From the NCBI GenBank assembly GCA_036874045.1, contig CM072337.1, forward strand, positions 9,936,001 through 10,000,000: DNA of 64,000 nt, given 5' to 3'. Shown here one piece after another: positions 46,998 to 58,587 of the stretch. A model generated the notes under the pieces. That model ran no database searches. It had not been told where the DNA came from and saw nothing but the letters and a program-made list of their open reading frames with translations. The DNA is from Cymodocea nodosa (taxonomy: Eukaryota; Streptophyta; Magnoliopsida; Alismatales; Cymodoceaceae). A program made the position numbers and the translations under genes. Within the stretch, counting starts at the first letter, position 1. Each line of letters begins with the position of its first letter.

Positions 46998-47861
46998 ATG
47001 GCATATGCTTATGCTCAAAGATTTCTGAAACCTGTAATTAGCATATGTGAATTCTGCAATTCTGAAGGACACGACATTTCTGATTGTTTGAAACTGAGAC
47101 ATTTACAGATGGTTAGATCCCATGAACAACAAATGAATTATCCTCAATATAATAGAGCCGAGTATGAGAATCCTATAGTTTACCCAACTAATGGTTAGTA
47201 TAGAATGTGTAATATGATGAGAGACACTGAAGTTTGGGATAGCTATGACAGACTACAGCATAGTATAGAGCAAAATCTAGACAAACTGGAATACTTTATG
47301 TGTCAACAACAAGAAGTCAACCAATTAAACTATAAGGAAGCATATTTAGAACCTAAATAGGATATAATTTACAAAATTGAAAAAAATATAAAGAAAATTG
47401 ATCAAAAATTGAATGCAATGAAATTAGATGATCTAGAAACAAAATTAAAAGCATTAGACGAAAATGCAATGAAAATACAAGTTATGCAACAGGACAATGA
47501 AAATTATAATGTTATAAACCTACATAATTTGCAAAATATACAGCAAATAGAAAATACTAATGCAAGAGAATTTAAAGAATGCACTTTAAAACTAAAAACA
47601 ATTGAAGATCATAATCACAAAAATGATATACAAAAACATCATAAAAGTTACGAAAATCTAGAAGATGTATGTGTAACATTAAGATCTGGAACTGATATAC
47701 CACCAAGAACTCAAAATGAAAATGATATGAAGGTGGATAAGAGTAAAAATCAAAATGATAATGAAAATGTAATAGCTGAAAATCTAGAAATCACTGAAGA
47801 ACAATCTGAATCTGCGAATGAAGCTAAAACTGATCAAACAAATCAATTGAAAGAAAAATAG
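46998..47861 (+). pseudogene. 5' ORF of the plus copy: zinc knuckle and coiled-coil region
   Basis: The ATG at 46998, 84 bases after the primer site, starts MAYAYAQRFLKPVIS and reaches CEFCNSEGHDISDC within 30 residues, an intact CCHC nucleic-acid-binding knuckle. The frame continues through charged coiled-coil sequence to VCVTLRSGTDIPP, the TRSG-like block before protease in Athila polyproteins. Stops at 47196 (TAG where another copy has CAG), ~47358 and 47859 break it. The Retrotrans_gag capsid domain that normally precedes the knuckle is absent. Confidence 0.8.
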
Positions 47862-48572
47862 TCTTTGAAATCAAAATCTTTAGCACCCTATCCTGAAAGA
47901 TTACAACAAACAATTCCTGAAAAATAAGAAAAAATCAGAGAAATTTTTGAAAAAGTAATAGTTAACATTCCATTGTTAGATCTATTGTAGAAAATGCCAC
48001 CTTGTGCTAAATTTCTAAAAGATTGGTGTACTAAGAAAAGAGAGCGAAAAGTTCTTAGAAAGGTCTTTTTAGCTGAGCAAAGTAGTTCCCTATTTCTGTC
48101 ACAAATTCCTAAAAAGTTATCTGATCCTGGAATCCCTGTTATATCATGCACCATAGGAAATACCATTCTAGAAAGAACCTTAATAGACTTAAGTGCAGGT
48201 ATAAATGTTATGCCAAGTGATATATTTGCATCCTTAGGATTAGAAGGCTTAATTCCTACTAGTACGGTTATTTAATTAGCTGATAGAAGAATAAGATACC
48301 TTAGAGGAAAAATAGAGGATGTCTTAATTAAAATCAAAAATTTTATATATCCTATTGATATTGTAATTTTGGATTCCCAACAAATTAAGTATAAAAATAG
48401 TGATACATCTTTAATTTTGGGAAAGCCATTTTTAGCAACATCAGGGGCTGTTATAAATTGTAAAATTGGAGTAATGAAGTTAGCATATGATAATGAGGAT
48501 ACTCAATTAAATATTTTCAAACCAGAAAGGCTTGAGGAGTTAGAAATGTCCTTACATACCATAGACTTTTAA
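47862..48572 (+). pseudogene. Protease region of the plus copy
   Basis: Aspartic protease of the Gag-Pol polyprotein. Before it comes PCAKFLKDWCTKKRE, the conserved pre-protease block. The active site reads LIDLSAGINVMP (usual form DLGASINLMP), then a stop, ADRRIRYLRGKIEDVLIKI and LILGKPFLATSGAVINCK. It shares one frame with the 5' ORF and RT, with stops at 47924-47926, ~47990 and 48273-48275. Confidence 0.85.
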
Positions 48573-48587
48573 GAGGATGAAGGAGAT

Positions 48588-49827
48588 ATGTTAGATGATG
48601 TGATTCAAGAAGAATTAAATAGGCAAATCAATTCTGAAATTTTAAAAGAAAGTGAAAGCATAAATATAGGAGATCGGGAAGAAATTGATTTAAAAAATGA
48701 TGGTGTTCAATTAGGAGCTCTAGCTTCTGATGGGCAGCATTTAGACTTAAAACTTTTACCTCCTGAATTAACCTATATATTTCTGGAAGATAAACGAACC
48801 TGTCTAATCATTATTGCTTCAGATTTAAAAGAGGATCAAATAGCTAAATTAAAAGATGTAGTAAAAAGTTATAAAGAAGCAATAGGATAGACTATGACTA
48901 ATATAAAAGGGTTAAGTTCAACTTTATGCTATCACCACATATATTTAGAAGAGAATGCTAAACCTGTTAGAATTCCTGAGAGGAGATTAAATCCAAACCT
49001 TAAAGAAGTAGTCAGGAAGGAAATAGTTAAATGGTTAGATAATGATATAATTTATCCGATTTTTGATAGCTTGTGGGTTAGTCCAATCTATGTAGTTCCC
49101 AAGAAATCAGGATTAACAGTTATTAGGAATGAAAGTCAAGACTTGATACCTACTAGAATTCAATCAAGCTGGAGAGTATGTATAGACTATAGGAAGTTGA
49201 ATGTTGTGACTAGGAAAGATCATTTTCCCTTACCTTTTATAGATCAAATGCTGGAAAGATTAGCAGGGCAAGAATATTTTTGTTTCCTAGACAGGTATTC
49301 AGGGTATAATCAAATTCCAGTAGCATTAGAGGATCAAGAGAAAACAACTTTCACTTGTCCTAATGGAACTTATGCTTTTAAAAGAATGCCATTCGGATTA
49401 TGCAATGCTCTAGCTACCTTTCAAAGGTGTGTGCAGGGCATATTTACTGGAATGACTGAAGATTTTTTAGAAATATTTATGGATGATTTTACTGTATATG
49501 GCAACTCATATGAAGTGTGTTTAAGCAATTTAGACCAAATATTAAAACGCTGTGTGCAAAAATTTGGTTTTAAATTGGGAAAAATGTCACTTCATGGTTA
49601 AACAAGGAATAGTCTTAGGGCATGTTGTTTCTAATAAAGGGTTGGAAGTAGATAAAGCTAAAATAGAAGTAATTTCTAATCTACTAGAACCTAAATCAGT
49701 AAAAGATATTAGATCATTTCTAGGACATACTGGTTTTTATAGAAGATTTATTAAAGACTTTAGCAAGATAGCTAGACCTTTAACTAATCTATTAAAAGAT
49801 GTTCCATTTAACTTTGATAAAAATTGA
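48588..49827 (+). pseudogene. Reverse transcriptase of the plus copy
   Basis: Ty3/gypsy RT. Blocks in order: WVSPIYVVPKKSG-like (48894-49130), WRVCIDYRKLN, CFLDRYSGYNQIP with the first catalytic Asp, KRMPFGLCNALATFQRC, IFMDDFTVYG with the Asp pair intact, FMVKQGIVLGHVV and FLGHTGFYRRFIKDF. A stop at ~48889 and a +1 frameshift near 49555-49600 break it. The active site is preserved here but not in the minus copy. Confidence 0.9.
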
Positions 49828-50340
49828 AAGGAAGCATTTTTCAGACTTAAGACTAGCTTAATTTCAACTCCTATAATTCAAGCACCTGATTGGAACCATC
49901 CATTTGAGTTAATGTGCGATGCTTGTGATTTTGCTGTGGGAGTAGTGTTAGGACAGAAGATAGAAAAATCTCCTAGAGTGATTCATTATGCAAGCAAAAC
50001 CTTAAATGATGCTCAAGTTAATTACACAACTACTGAAAAAGAATTATTAGTTATTGTGTTTGCTTTAGAAAAGTTTAAATCATATCTGATTGGAGCTAAA
50101 GTAATAGTATACACGGATCATTCAGCTCTAAAATATCTAATAAAGAAAAAAGAAACTAAACCTAGATTGATCCGATGGATATTATTATTGCAAGAATTTG
50201 ATCTAGAAATTAAAGATAAAAAAGGTTGTGAGAATGTAGTAGTAGATCATTTATCAAGATTACAAATAGAAAAATCAAATATTGAAATTAAAGATAATTT
50301 TCCTGATAAACAATTAATGACCATCAACACAATGCCTTGA
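49828..50340 (+). pseudogene. RNase H of the plus copy
   Basis: Degrades the RNA of RNA-DNA hybrids during reverse transcription. [26 protein letters not shown] and [10 protein letters not shown] supply the four acidic residues. It is in the frame of the distal RT. A TGA precedes it at 49825 and another stop ends it at 50338. Confidence 0.88.
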
Positions 50341-51640
50341 TATATAGACATAGTTAATTACTTAGTTACTGGTTTAACACCTAAGGATTGGAATAGACAG
50401 GATAAGAAATTGTTTTTCTCAAGAGTAAAATATTACTATTGGGAAGACCCATACTTATTTAAGAAATGTCCTGATATGGTTTTAAGGAGGTGTGTTCCAG
50501 ATACTGAATATTCAAGCATATTGTCTTTCTGTCATAACCAAGCTTGTGGAGGGCATTTTGGTTCAGGGAAAACTGCTGCAAAAATTTTACAATGTGAGTT
50601 TTATTGGCCAACACTATTCAAAGATGCTCATAAATATTGCTTAAGTTATTTAAGATGTCAACAAATAGGAAGAACATCAAAGAGGAATATGATGCCTCTT
50701 AATCCTATTATTGAGGTTGAAATCTTTGATGTGTGGGGAATAGATTTTATGGGTCCATTTCCTATGTCTAATCAATTTAATTACATATTGTTGGGGGTGG
50801 ATTATGTATCAAAATGGATAAAAGCTATTCCTACAAAAACTAATGACAACAAAGTGGTAATTCAATTTATAAGAACAAATATATTTGCCAGATTTGGAAT
50901 ACCTAAAGCTATTATCAGTGATAGAGGAACTCATTTCTGTAATAGAAGTTTTGAAGCCTTAATGAAGAAATATGGAGTAAACCACAAAATTGCAACATCA
51001 TATCATCTACAAACAAGTGGACAAGTAGAAAGTGCAAACAAACAAATTAAATTAATCTTGGAAAAAGTAGTAAATCCTACTAGAACAGATTGGGCTAATA
51101 GATTTGATAGATGCACTTTGGGCTTATAGAACTGCTTATAAAACGAGTTTAGGTATGTCACCTTTTAGGCTAGTATATGGAAAAAGTTATCATTTACTTG
51201 TTGAAATAGAACATGAAGCTTATTGGGCATTAAAAACTCTGAACACTAATTTAAATCAAGCTGCTGAAAATAGAAAAATGCAATTAATTGAATTAGAAGA
51301 ATTTAGAAATGAAGCTTATTCGAAGGCTGTAAGAGAAAAAGAAAAAATTAAATTTTGGCATGATAGAAAAATTATTTCAAAAAGCTTTGAAATAGGACAA
51401 GAAGTATATCTTTATATGGCTAGACTCCATAACCATCCAGGAAAATTGAAATCTAGATGGGTAGGACCTTACATAGTTCGAAATGTTTATCCCTATGGAG
51501 CTATTGAAATTGAAAATCCTAAAAATTAGAATATATTTAAAGTAAATGGACAAAGACTTAAACCTATTCTGAAAGCACCAAAAAGCTCCTTTGGAGTTAT
51601 AGAAGAAGTCAGAGTAGAAGACTACTCGAGCTTTATTTAG
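50341..51640 (+). pseudogene. Integrase of the plus copy
   Basis: The zinc region (CHNQACGGHFGSGKTAAKIL, CLSYLRCQQIG) has H, H, C and C. The core has [19 protein letters not shown] and SGQVESANKQ, so the D,D,E set is complete. After a frameshift near 51100 the distal part (51104-51529) ends with HPGKLKSRWVGPYIV, the usual GPF/Y-like end. A TAG at 51527 (CAG in the minus copy) precedes a short tail to ~51640. Confidence 0.9.
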
Positions 51641-52234
51641 TGAGAAATCAGTTTTTATGTTTATATATATATATATAAAAACATTAAAAATATATATATA
51701 ACATAAAAATTGTTGCGGTTCAACCGATTGGATCCATCGGTATGACTGGAACATAAAAATTGTATATTAATTTTCAGAAAAAAAAAATGTTGGTTTTACC
51801 GAAACATAGTATCGATTCAACCGAAAGAAAATAATAATAATAATAAATGATAAAAAATATTTAGGTCTGACCAAAACATAGTATCGGTTGAACCGGTAAA
51901 AAAATAGAAAAACTATTCTCTGTAATATTTTTATTATTATATTTGCTTGTACAGGGAGTCCGTTGAGTTACGCTTAACTCAACGGGCTTACTCCGTTGAG
52001 TCTTGAGTTAGTCAACAAGCTTATTTTGTTAAGTTAACTGTAACTCACGGAGTACTATAGCTAAGACCTCGGATATAATAGTAATAGTTAGTTCAGGAAA
52101 TGACCCGATTACCCGCCTAAACTTAGGGCTTATTTAAACTAAAACCTAGGGTTTTGGGGGCATTATCTAGCAAATCATTTAGAATCTAGAACAGTAGAAG
52201 TCAAAGCGATTTCGTGCTGTTGTGTAACTCCGCG
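51641..52234 (+). other. Pol-accessory ORF spacer, plus copy
   Basis: Noncoding. It holds TA-repeats (51664-51700), inverted GGTTCAACCG/CGGTTGAACC words, and a perfect hairpin with arms CCGTTGAGTTA (51960-51970) and TAACTCAACGG (51975-51985) around a 4-nt loop. It is collinear with the minus-copy spacer. Confidence 0.7.
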
Positions 52235-53920
52235 ATGAGGAAGATGACGCCTAAATTCTGAGAAGATTTGGTAGTGGCCAAAGCACACCTAGTGTTTGAT
52301 GCACTTTACAAAAAGAGGGTTGTAGAAAAGTTGAAAGCCCAATATAAAATCAAATTGGAACAACATCACAAAGCTACTACTAGAACTGCTGCCAAACCTA
52401 CTACAAAAGGAGATGAAGCTGGTCCTTCAAGACCAGTAATTATAGGAAAAGTTAAACAAGAAGAGCTAGTACTTGTGGCTCGAAGGCCTGCAGAGTCTAT
52501 TTTTGTAGATTTAATTTCAGAAGATGAAGAGGAAGAACAGGCACAACTAATCAGAAAAAAGAAAGGAAAAGAAAAAGTGCCTGAATATGAGGAAATTAAA
52601 TTTGAAGTACCAATTTTTACAGGGCCTGTGGAGCAGATTTTTATTAACCTGCTATCCGATTCTGAGGAGGAGCAAAGAAAAGAAGAAAATCAGGCTGAAA
52701 TTAGTCTACAGCCTGTACAAGAAGAAACAGAAATTAGGGTAGAAATTGAATTGCCTGTGACTCCATCCCAATCTGTTACAGAATCAGAAAGAATAGTAAC
52801 AGAATAGATTGGTAGTTAGGAGGAAAAAGAAAGAGTAGAAAATGAAGAGGTTGAAAGAAGCCATTTGGACAAAAATAATTTCACAGATTCCATTGAAGAA
52901 CAAGAAACTCTTCAGCAATTTATGGAAAGAATTCAAGACAGAGTGGAGAGTTCTGCCGGCTCACCACCACAAACAGAAACAGAAATTCAGGAATCTGTAG
53001 AAAATATTCAAATGCAGCTTATAGAAGAGGAAGAGCAAGAGCAAACCCCTCTAGAGCAACAAAGTCACCTTCCTGACCTGACTGAAATAACAATTTTGAA
53101 TGAAGTACATTTTTGTAGTCAAGAAGCTTATACCAAATATCAAGAAATAAGGGGTTACGACATTATTTACAGTAGACCAGTAAATTGGGATGGAATGCAA
53201 GAAATCAAAGAATTATTTGAATTCCAAGGTCTACTGCAATTTATATCTCAAGAAAGAGGGCATGCAGTATATGAGAATTTAGTGCTTTGTTTCTATGCAA
53301 ATTTGAGAGAAAGAGGAGGACTAATTTCAAACGTGGAGGAAGCTGATGTACAGATAACACCAGAGCTTCACCACAACATTTTTGGTTTAAAGAATGAAGG
53401 AACAAAAATTTTGGAAGATACAACTGCAGTTGAATGGACCGAACAGCAAATTAAGGATTGTTTAGCTATCAATCCTAGTGTACCATTATTAAACAGATTG
53501 AAGCATTTAAATGGTAAAGCACACATGGTAGCTAACATTCTGATTAAGAATGTTTATAAACAACAGGGCCATGACATAGAATTAAGTCAATTTATCAAAT
53601 GGGCCACATATGCAGTTGTAAATAAGATCCAAATAAATTGGTCTGTAGCTTTTATCTCCAAGCTGAAAACAGTGAAGAAGAAATTATTTTATGGAGATTT
53701 GATTCCACTACTGATGGTAGACTGTATTGATTTCACTAAATGGACATCAAAAAGGATCAGATCAAGAACCATTTCAGTGAAAGAATACAGAAATTTTGTA
53801 GCTGCAGAACTAGCTGTACCTTCTAGAGGAATTATAGGAGCAGTAGAGAGGATTAATCAATTAGAGCTTCAATTAGAAAAACTCCAGAAGGAAGTAGATG
53901 AACTTAGGCATAGAGATTAA
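52235..53920 (+). pseudogene. Accessory ORF, plant transposon-protein-like (plus copy)
   Basis: One frame from the ATG at 52235 with stops at 52259, 52805 and ~52817. The N-terminal ~190 residues are acidic and P/E/V-rich. The second part (52865-53920, 351 residues open) has ENLVLCFYANLRERGG, VQITPELHHNIFGLKNE, HLNGKAHMVANILIKNV, KIQINWSVAFISKLK, MVDCIDFTKW and a C-terminal coiled coil (INQLELQLEKLQKEVDELRH). FYANL followed by ITPE is the pattern I associate with the plant transposon-protein domain found in Athila-type elements; its role is unknown. Confidence 0.65.
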
Positions 53921-54841
53921 ATTGTATTGTTCGTCTACTTGTGTAAAATTGTATAAAATTGTATGATGTACTTTTAATGTAATTGATTCATATTAATGAA
54001 TGTAAATTTTTCAGATGCAATTTTCATACATGTTTTGGATGTGAAATGAATGAAATTTATTGAATATTATGTAATTTGTGAAACTTTATGAATGAATATG
54101 TAACAAATTTACAATTTGCTGAATGACAGGATAACTGCTTAAAAATTTCTGCATGTTATAAGGTAAAATGTAAATTCTGCATAACTTAAAATGACCTGCA
54201 AGTTAAATCTTTATATAATGCTCAGATTTAAACGTATTTTAATTAGAATGATGTATTAATGACATAGATTTAACTTTATTATAGTTAGTAGAATGAAAAA
54301 AAAAAAAAAAAGAACAGAGAGAAACTTATGAGAGTAAAACTTAGATGTTGCTAAGTGTTAACTCAACGAAGTAAGTTCGTTGAGTTAACCGTAACTCCAC
54401 GTGGTTAGTAATATAATATAAAGTCACTCTGTTCAGTTATCTTTAACTCAACGAAGTTAGTCCGTGGAGTTAGCAACAGTAACCGACTATATTCTGTTGA
54501 GTTTTCTGTAACTCAACGAGGTTAGTTCGTGGATTAAGCAGAACGGTTATTCTTTTAACCATGAACGAAACTTCGTCGATTTAGTGGTTACCAAAATTTA
54601 AAATTAGTAGTGGTACACGTATCCATATAAACAGGAACCACGATGCATGTTGCAAGCCACGTTCTTGCAATGAGATTTATTCACTTTATGGATGCGCAGT
54701 ATATATATAAAACAGAATGTTATTTACAAGTTACCAGCACTTTTGAAAGAAAGGAGAATGCTTTTGAGGAACTGGAAGGAGAAGCAGCTGATTCAACTTC
54801 ATCCGACAACAAATATTTATAGAATGGAAAGCTTCAAACTA
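53921..54841 (+). other. Region between accessory ORF and first splice donor
   Basis: Noncoding, collinear with 39185-40100 of the minus copy. It contains a poly-A stretch (54294-54312), GTTGAGTTA/TAACTC hairpins (54355-54540) and a block with CACGTTCTTGCAATGAGAT. It ends GCTTCAAACTA at a GTATGT donor. Similarity to the minus copy stops exactly there. Confidence 0.65.
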
Positions 54842-54942
54842 GTATGTAATTAATCTTCTCCTATTTATTTATGAGCACATGGACTCATTCTCTAAGCACT
54901 AAATGATTAGTAAGAACACCTACCTAGGAATTTTCATTGCAG
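54842..54942 (+). other. Putative intron 1 before the capsid exon
   Basis: Begins GTATGT (54842-54847) and ends TTTTCATTGCAG (54931-54942), 101 bp, T-rich before the AG. Its left edge coincides, within one base, with the point where similarity to the minus copy stops. Splicing is inferred. Confidence 0.5.
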
Positions 54943-57900
54943 AGGAGTACTGAAAAAGTTTTTGAACTGAACTTTAACGAAATTCTTTGGGGTGTAGCTA
55001 ACCTTTCTTTAAAAGAGAATTTAGAGATGGCTGCTCCAATAGAAAAACCATTAGGAGAGATTCTGTATCCTGAATTAATTGATGAACCTTCATGTATTCG
55101 ATTGCTAAATGTTTGGGTTTTCCCAACACTACACTAGAAAAACTTGGATTTGTTATTTCTGTTTTTACTTAGTTAATTTATCTTTATGCCTATTCTTTCT
55201 TTTAGAAGTAAACAAACAACCTTTAATACAATTTAGATATTAATTCCAATTTGTACTTTAACTACAAGTGCACAATGTCTATTGTATCAGTGTGCAAGTA
55301 CAAGTCAATCCCACAGGGAATTGTTGACGAACTTGAGAATTGTTTGCTTGTTAAAAATCAAATTTATATATTCAATAAGCTCTCTGTTGAATTACAGTTA
55401 ACTCAATGGACTAAGTTCGTTAAGTTATGGATAACTCAACAGACTAACCTCGTGGACTTAAGTTAACTCCACGAGCCTGTCTTTTCTTTTTAATACTACT
55501 ATTTACAAAGGAATTCAGACAACCATTGGGCGATTCCACAGATTGTAAATAACATCAATTAAGCTCTTTAATGTTAGTTAACATTGGATTTATCATTGAG
55601 CAATACTAACATTCAGATAATTCAAATAGTAACCATTAAAATCTTTAAGTCTTTTGAACGAACCAATTTCAGTAAACTGTAAAACTAAAATAAACATAAA
55701 ACAATCACAACACTTACAAAGGTAACATTAATCACGATACAACACAAACAATACAACACTCAAATACAACATACAAACATAGATAAATGGTTTTTGGTAT
55801 TTTTGTTTTAATATGAACATGGAAATGGGCGAAAGGTGAAATGTAAAGTAATCTCACTTAACAGTAAATACTTCCGACACTACTTGCAACACGATTACAC
55901 CACTGAAAATTAAACCACTTACAATCCTGTCTCCTCTCCTTATAGAATCGTGAGTCCAGAATTGCAAGATGATCTCCTCTTCAGCATACAGGCATCAACC
56001 CGAAGCCAAGGCTAAAAGCTTTACGATCTCCTGAAATATGAGTTGGCGCTTGATGAAAATGGCTTCCCTTCCCGCGACGTGATCACTCCTCATAGTGGTT
56101 GTCAAGTATTGTGTTTGGCTTGGAATCGAGCCGACATTAGGTAAGTATCTTCACAGACCTCCGATGGTTGGTGATTATGGTGTGGTGATGGTGATGATGA
56201 TGGTTGGTGTGGTACTTCAGAGAATTGCGTCACCGATCCTCCTCTACACACACTGTCCGCCCATCGATCACACACACCTTCTTTTTTTCTTCTTTTCTTT
56301 TATATTTCTTCAATAGTAACTGCTTCTACTTGAATGGTCGGTTGGATTTCCTTCATTCATATCAACGGCGATGCTTTCTTCTCCCTGCACGATTGAATTC
56401 CTACGTGATATGTGCAAACGTGATTTTTCTCTTCCAACTGTCTGTTCCTACAACCGCTACAGTGGCATATTAGAAAATATATAGTCCGTGGAGTTACAAA
56501 TAACTCGACGGACTTTCTTCATTGATTTAACTATAAAACATGTGCATAAATTTAAATATCCGATGCTTAGGTGCATTTCGAATACTTATAAACTTAACTA
56601 TCCGATGCTCAGGTGCATTTCGGATAGTTATAAATAACTCACCGATATATAACTTAAGTAAATCTACCAGATCTCAACACGTGTCTACTGCAGTTTAATC
56701 ATAAAATAACATTTCGAAGAGTTACAGGTTTAACTATTCGATGCTCAGATGCATTTCGGATAGTTACAGCTAACTCACCGAAAATCCACTTAAGTCACTT
56801 TCCTAGAACATGACACGTGTCCTCAGCTATTTTTATAAATAAAAAGAGATTTCGGAGAGTTACAGGGATAACTATCCGATGCCTAGTTGCAATTTCGGAT
56901 AGTTATAGATAACTCACCGAAAGTTCACTTAAGTCATTCATTATGGTTTCGACACGTGCAATTCAAGAAATAATAAAATATTCTCTTAAAACATAACTAT
57001 TCGGTAATTTAAACATAACTATCCGATACATGTTCGGTCTGTTAAACAAAACTGTCCGAATATGTGTGGTATGTTAAACATAACTGTTTGAAATATCAGA
57101 AAATTTGGATACTTAAGAATTTCACAGCCTGCAACTTACCGACAGTTCATAAATGTACTAAATTAACATTAATTCTCCCAAATTAAGCAAATTCTTCAAT
57201 TAAAGCATATAACAATGCAATTATAACATAATGGTTTAATTCTTATATTATAAGCTAAATATAATGCAATTAACCATCATTTAAACGTTAATAATATGCA
57301 CTTTTTCATTCTAAACACCAAACTTTGAGGGAGATAGGTTTGAACTGAAATCTAATTATATTAGTCAATTACCACATTTTCATGGATTAGAAAGAGAGGA
57401 TGCCTATTATTTCCTTAGAAAATTTAATGAAGTTTGTCAAATGATGAAAATGCCAAACATGAGTATAGATGCTATTAAACATAGATATATCCCTTTTTCT
57501 TTAAAAGACACAGCTAAGAGATGATTATATACTCTGTCGCCTGATTCAATTTCTACATGGACTGAATTTTGCTCTATTTTTCTGGAAAATTATTATCCAA
57601 CACATCAAACGATTAAAAAGAAGAAAGAAATATTAATGTGTAGCCAAAAACAGGGTGAATCATTCTGGAAATATTTTGAAAGATTTAAAGATTTACTGAC
57701 TCAATGTCAACATCATGGAATGAGTAGAGCACAACTAATAGGTATAATTTATGAAGGCATAGATGTTTCAACGAAATCTTTATTAGAATCTACTTGTCAA
57801 AATGGAGTTTTAAAATTATGTAGTGAAGAAGCATGGGCATATTTAGAGAATTTTGCAAAAAGAACTACATAGTGGGAAAATTCGGTTGAAGTTATTGCAG

Positions 57901-58452
57901 ATAAAAGAATATTGCCAAGAGGAATGCAAGAAATAGATTCCAATACTATGCTTGAGGTGAAATTAAATGAATTAACAAAGAAAATACAAGAGTTATCATT
58001 AAATCAAAAGCTAGCAGAAAAGAATGCAAACATAAATGACTTAGATATTATTTATGCTAGAAACCAGAGAGATAACTTGGGAAATTCTTATCATCCTAAT
58101 TGGAGAAATCACCTGAATTTATCTTGGAGAAACAACAATTTCCAGGGAGGAGAAAATATAAATGAGAAGAACATAAGTTATGAAGTATTAATTGAACAAG
58201 GAGCTAGAATAGAGAAATTAGAAAAGATAATCCAACAAGTAAACAATCGTCTAGAATTTATATTTGGAAATGTTGCAATTCAAAATCAGAATAGAAATAT
58301 ATCACTTAGACAGAAGGAACCAATGGAAGTTAGACCTACTAGAGGATTGCCAATACAAGCTATACCTAATCCTGTCAATAGAATGGTTAATAAAATTGAT
58401 ACCTCTTCTGGGAGGGCAGCTGAATGAAGCAGCATATCTGAAGCAACTATCT
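54943..58452 (+). pseudogene. Relocated capsid gag exon (interrupted by solo LTR)
   Basis: Encodes the capsid part of Athila-type Gag. After an ATG at 55027 (MAAPIEKPLGEILYPELIDE) comes an LTR insertion (55110-57317). Then comes the Retrotrans_gag domain: LPHFHGLEREDAYYFLRKF, IPFSLKDTAKR, FCSIFLENYYPTHQTIKK, FWKYFERFKDLLTQCQHHGM. Next is LPRGMQEIDSNTMLEVKLNE, then HPNWRNHLNLSWRNN, which normally follows the zinc knuckle, and coiled coil to a TGA at 58425. Frame is kept across the LTR once one target copy is discounted. Stops occur near 57524 and 57870. There is no zinc knuckle; that lies at the 5' end of the element. Gag 3' of pol is not the Athila order I know. Confidence 0.8.
55110..57317 (-). 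mobile_element. Solo Athila-like LTR (2208 bp) in the capsid exon
   Basis: Runs TGTTTGGG to CTAAACA in minus orientation, with no internal sequence. CTAAA (55105-55109) on the left and CCAAA (57318-57322) on the right are a 5-bp target duplication with one change. It is a product of LTR-LTR recombination after insertion. Confidence 0.88.
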
Positions 58453-58578
58453 GTATGTATATATGTTTTTTTTATTTTTTTTATAGTATCATAGAGTTAA
58501 TTTTTAACTCAATGAACTTAGTCTGTGCAGTATCATGATAATTCTTGTCTCTACTAAATTTTTGTTTGTGTTTTACAG
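58453..58578 (+). other. Putative intron 2 after the capsid exon
   Basis: Begins GTATGT (58453-58458), the same hexamer as intron 1, and ends TTGTGTTTTACAG (58566-58578), 126 bp with T-rich runs. Similarity to the minus copy resumes at GAATC, immediately at the acceptor, 10 bases before the F-box ATG. Splicing is inferred. Confidence 0.5.
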
Positions 58579-58587
58579 AATCGACAA

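Noticed and set aside
55251..56473. Several 70-90 residue plus-strand ORFs
   Set aside because: They are chance frames within the minus-oriented solo LTR and recur as shadows in the other LTR copies.
54842..58578. Capsid block as an ordinary nested transposon insertion
   Set aside because: No LTR ends or target duplication flank it; its edges are GT and AG with good donor and acceptor context, and its only LTR (55110-57317) has its own duplication inside. Template-switch capture remains possible.
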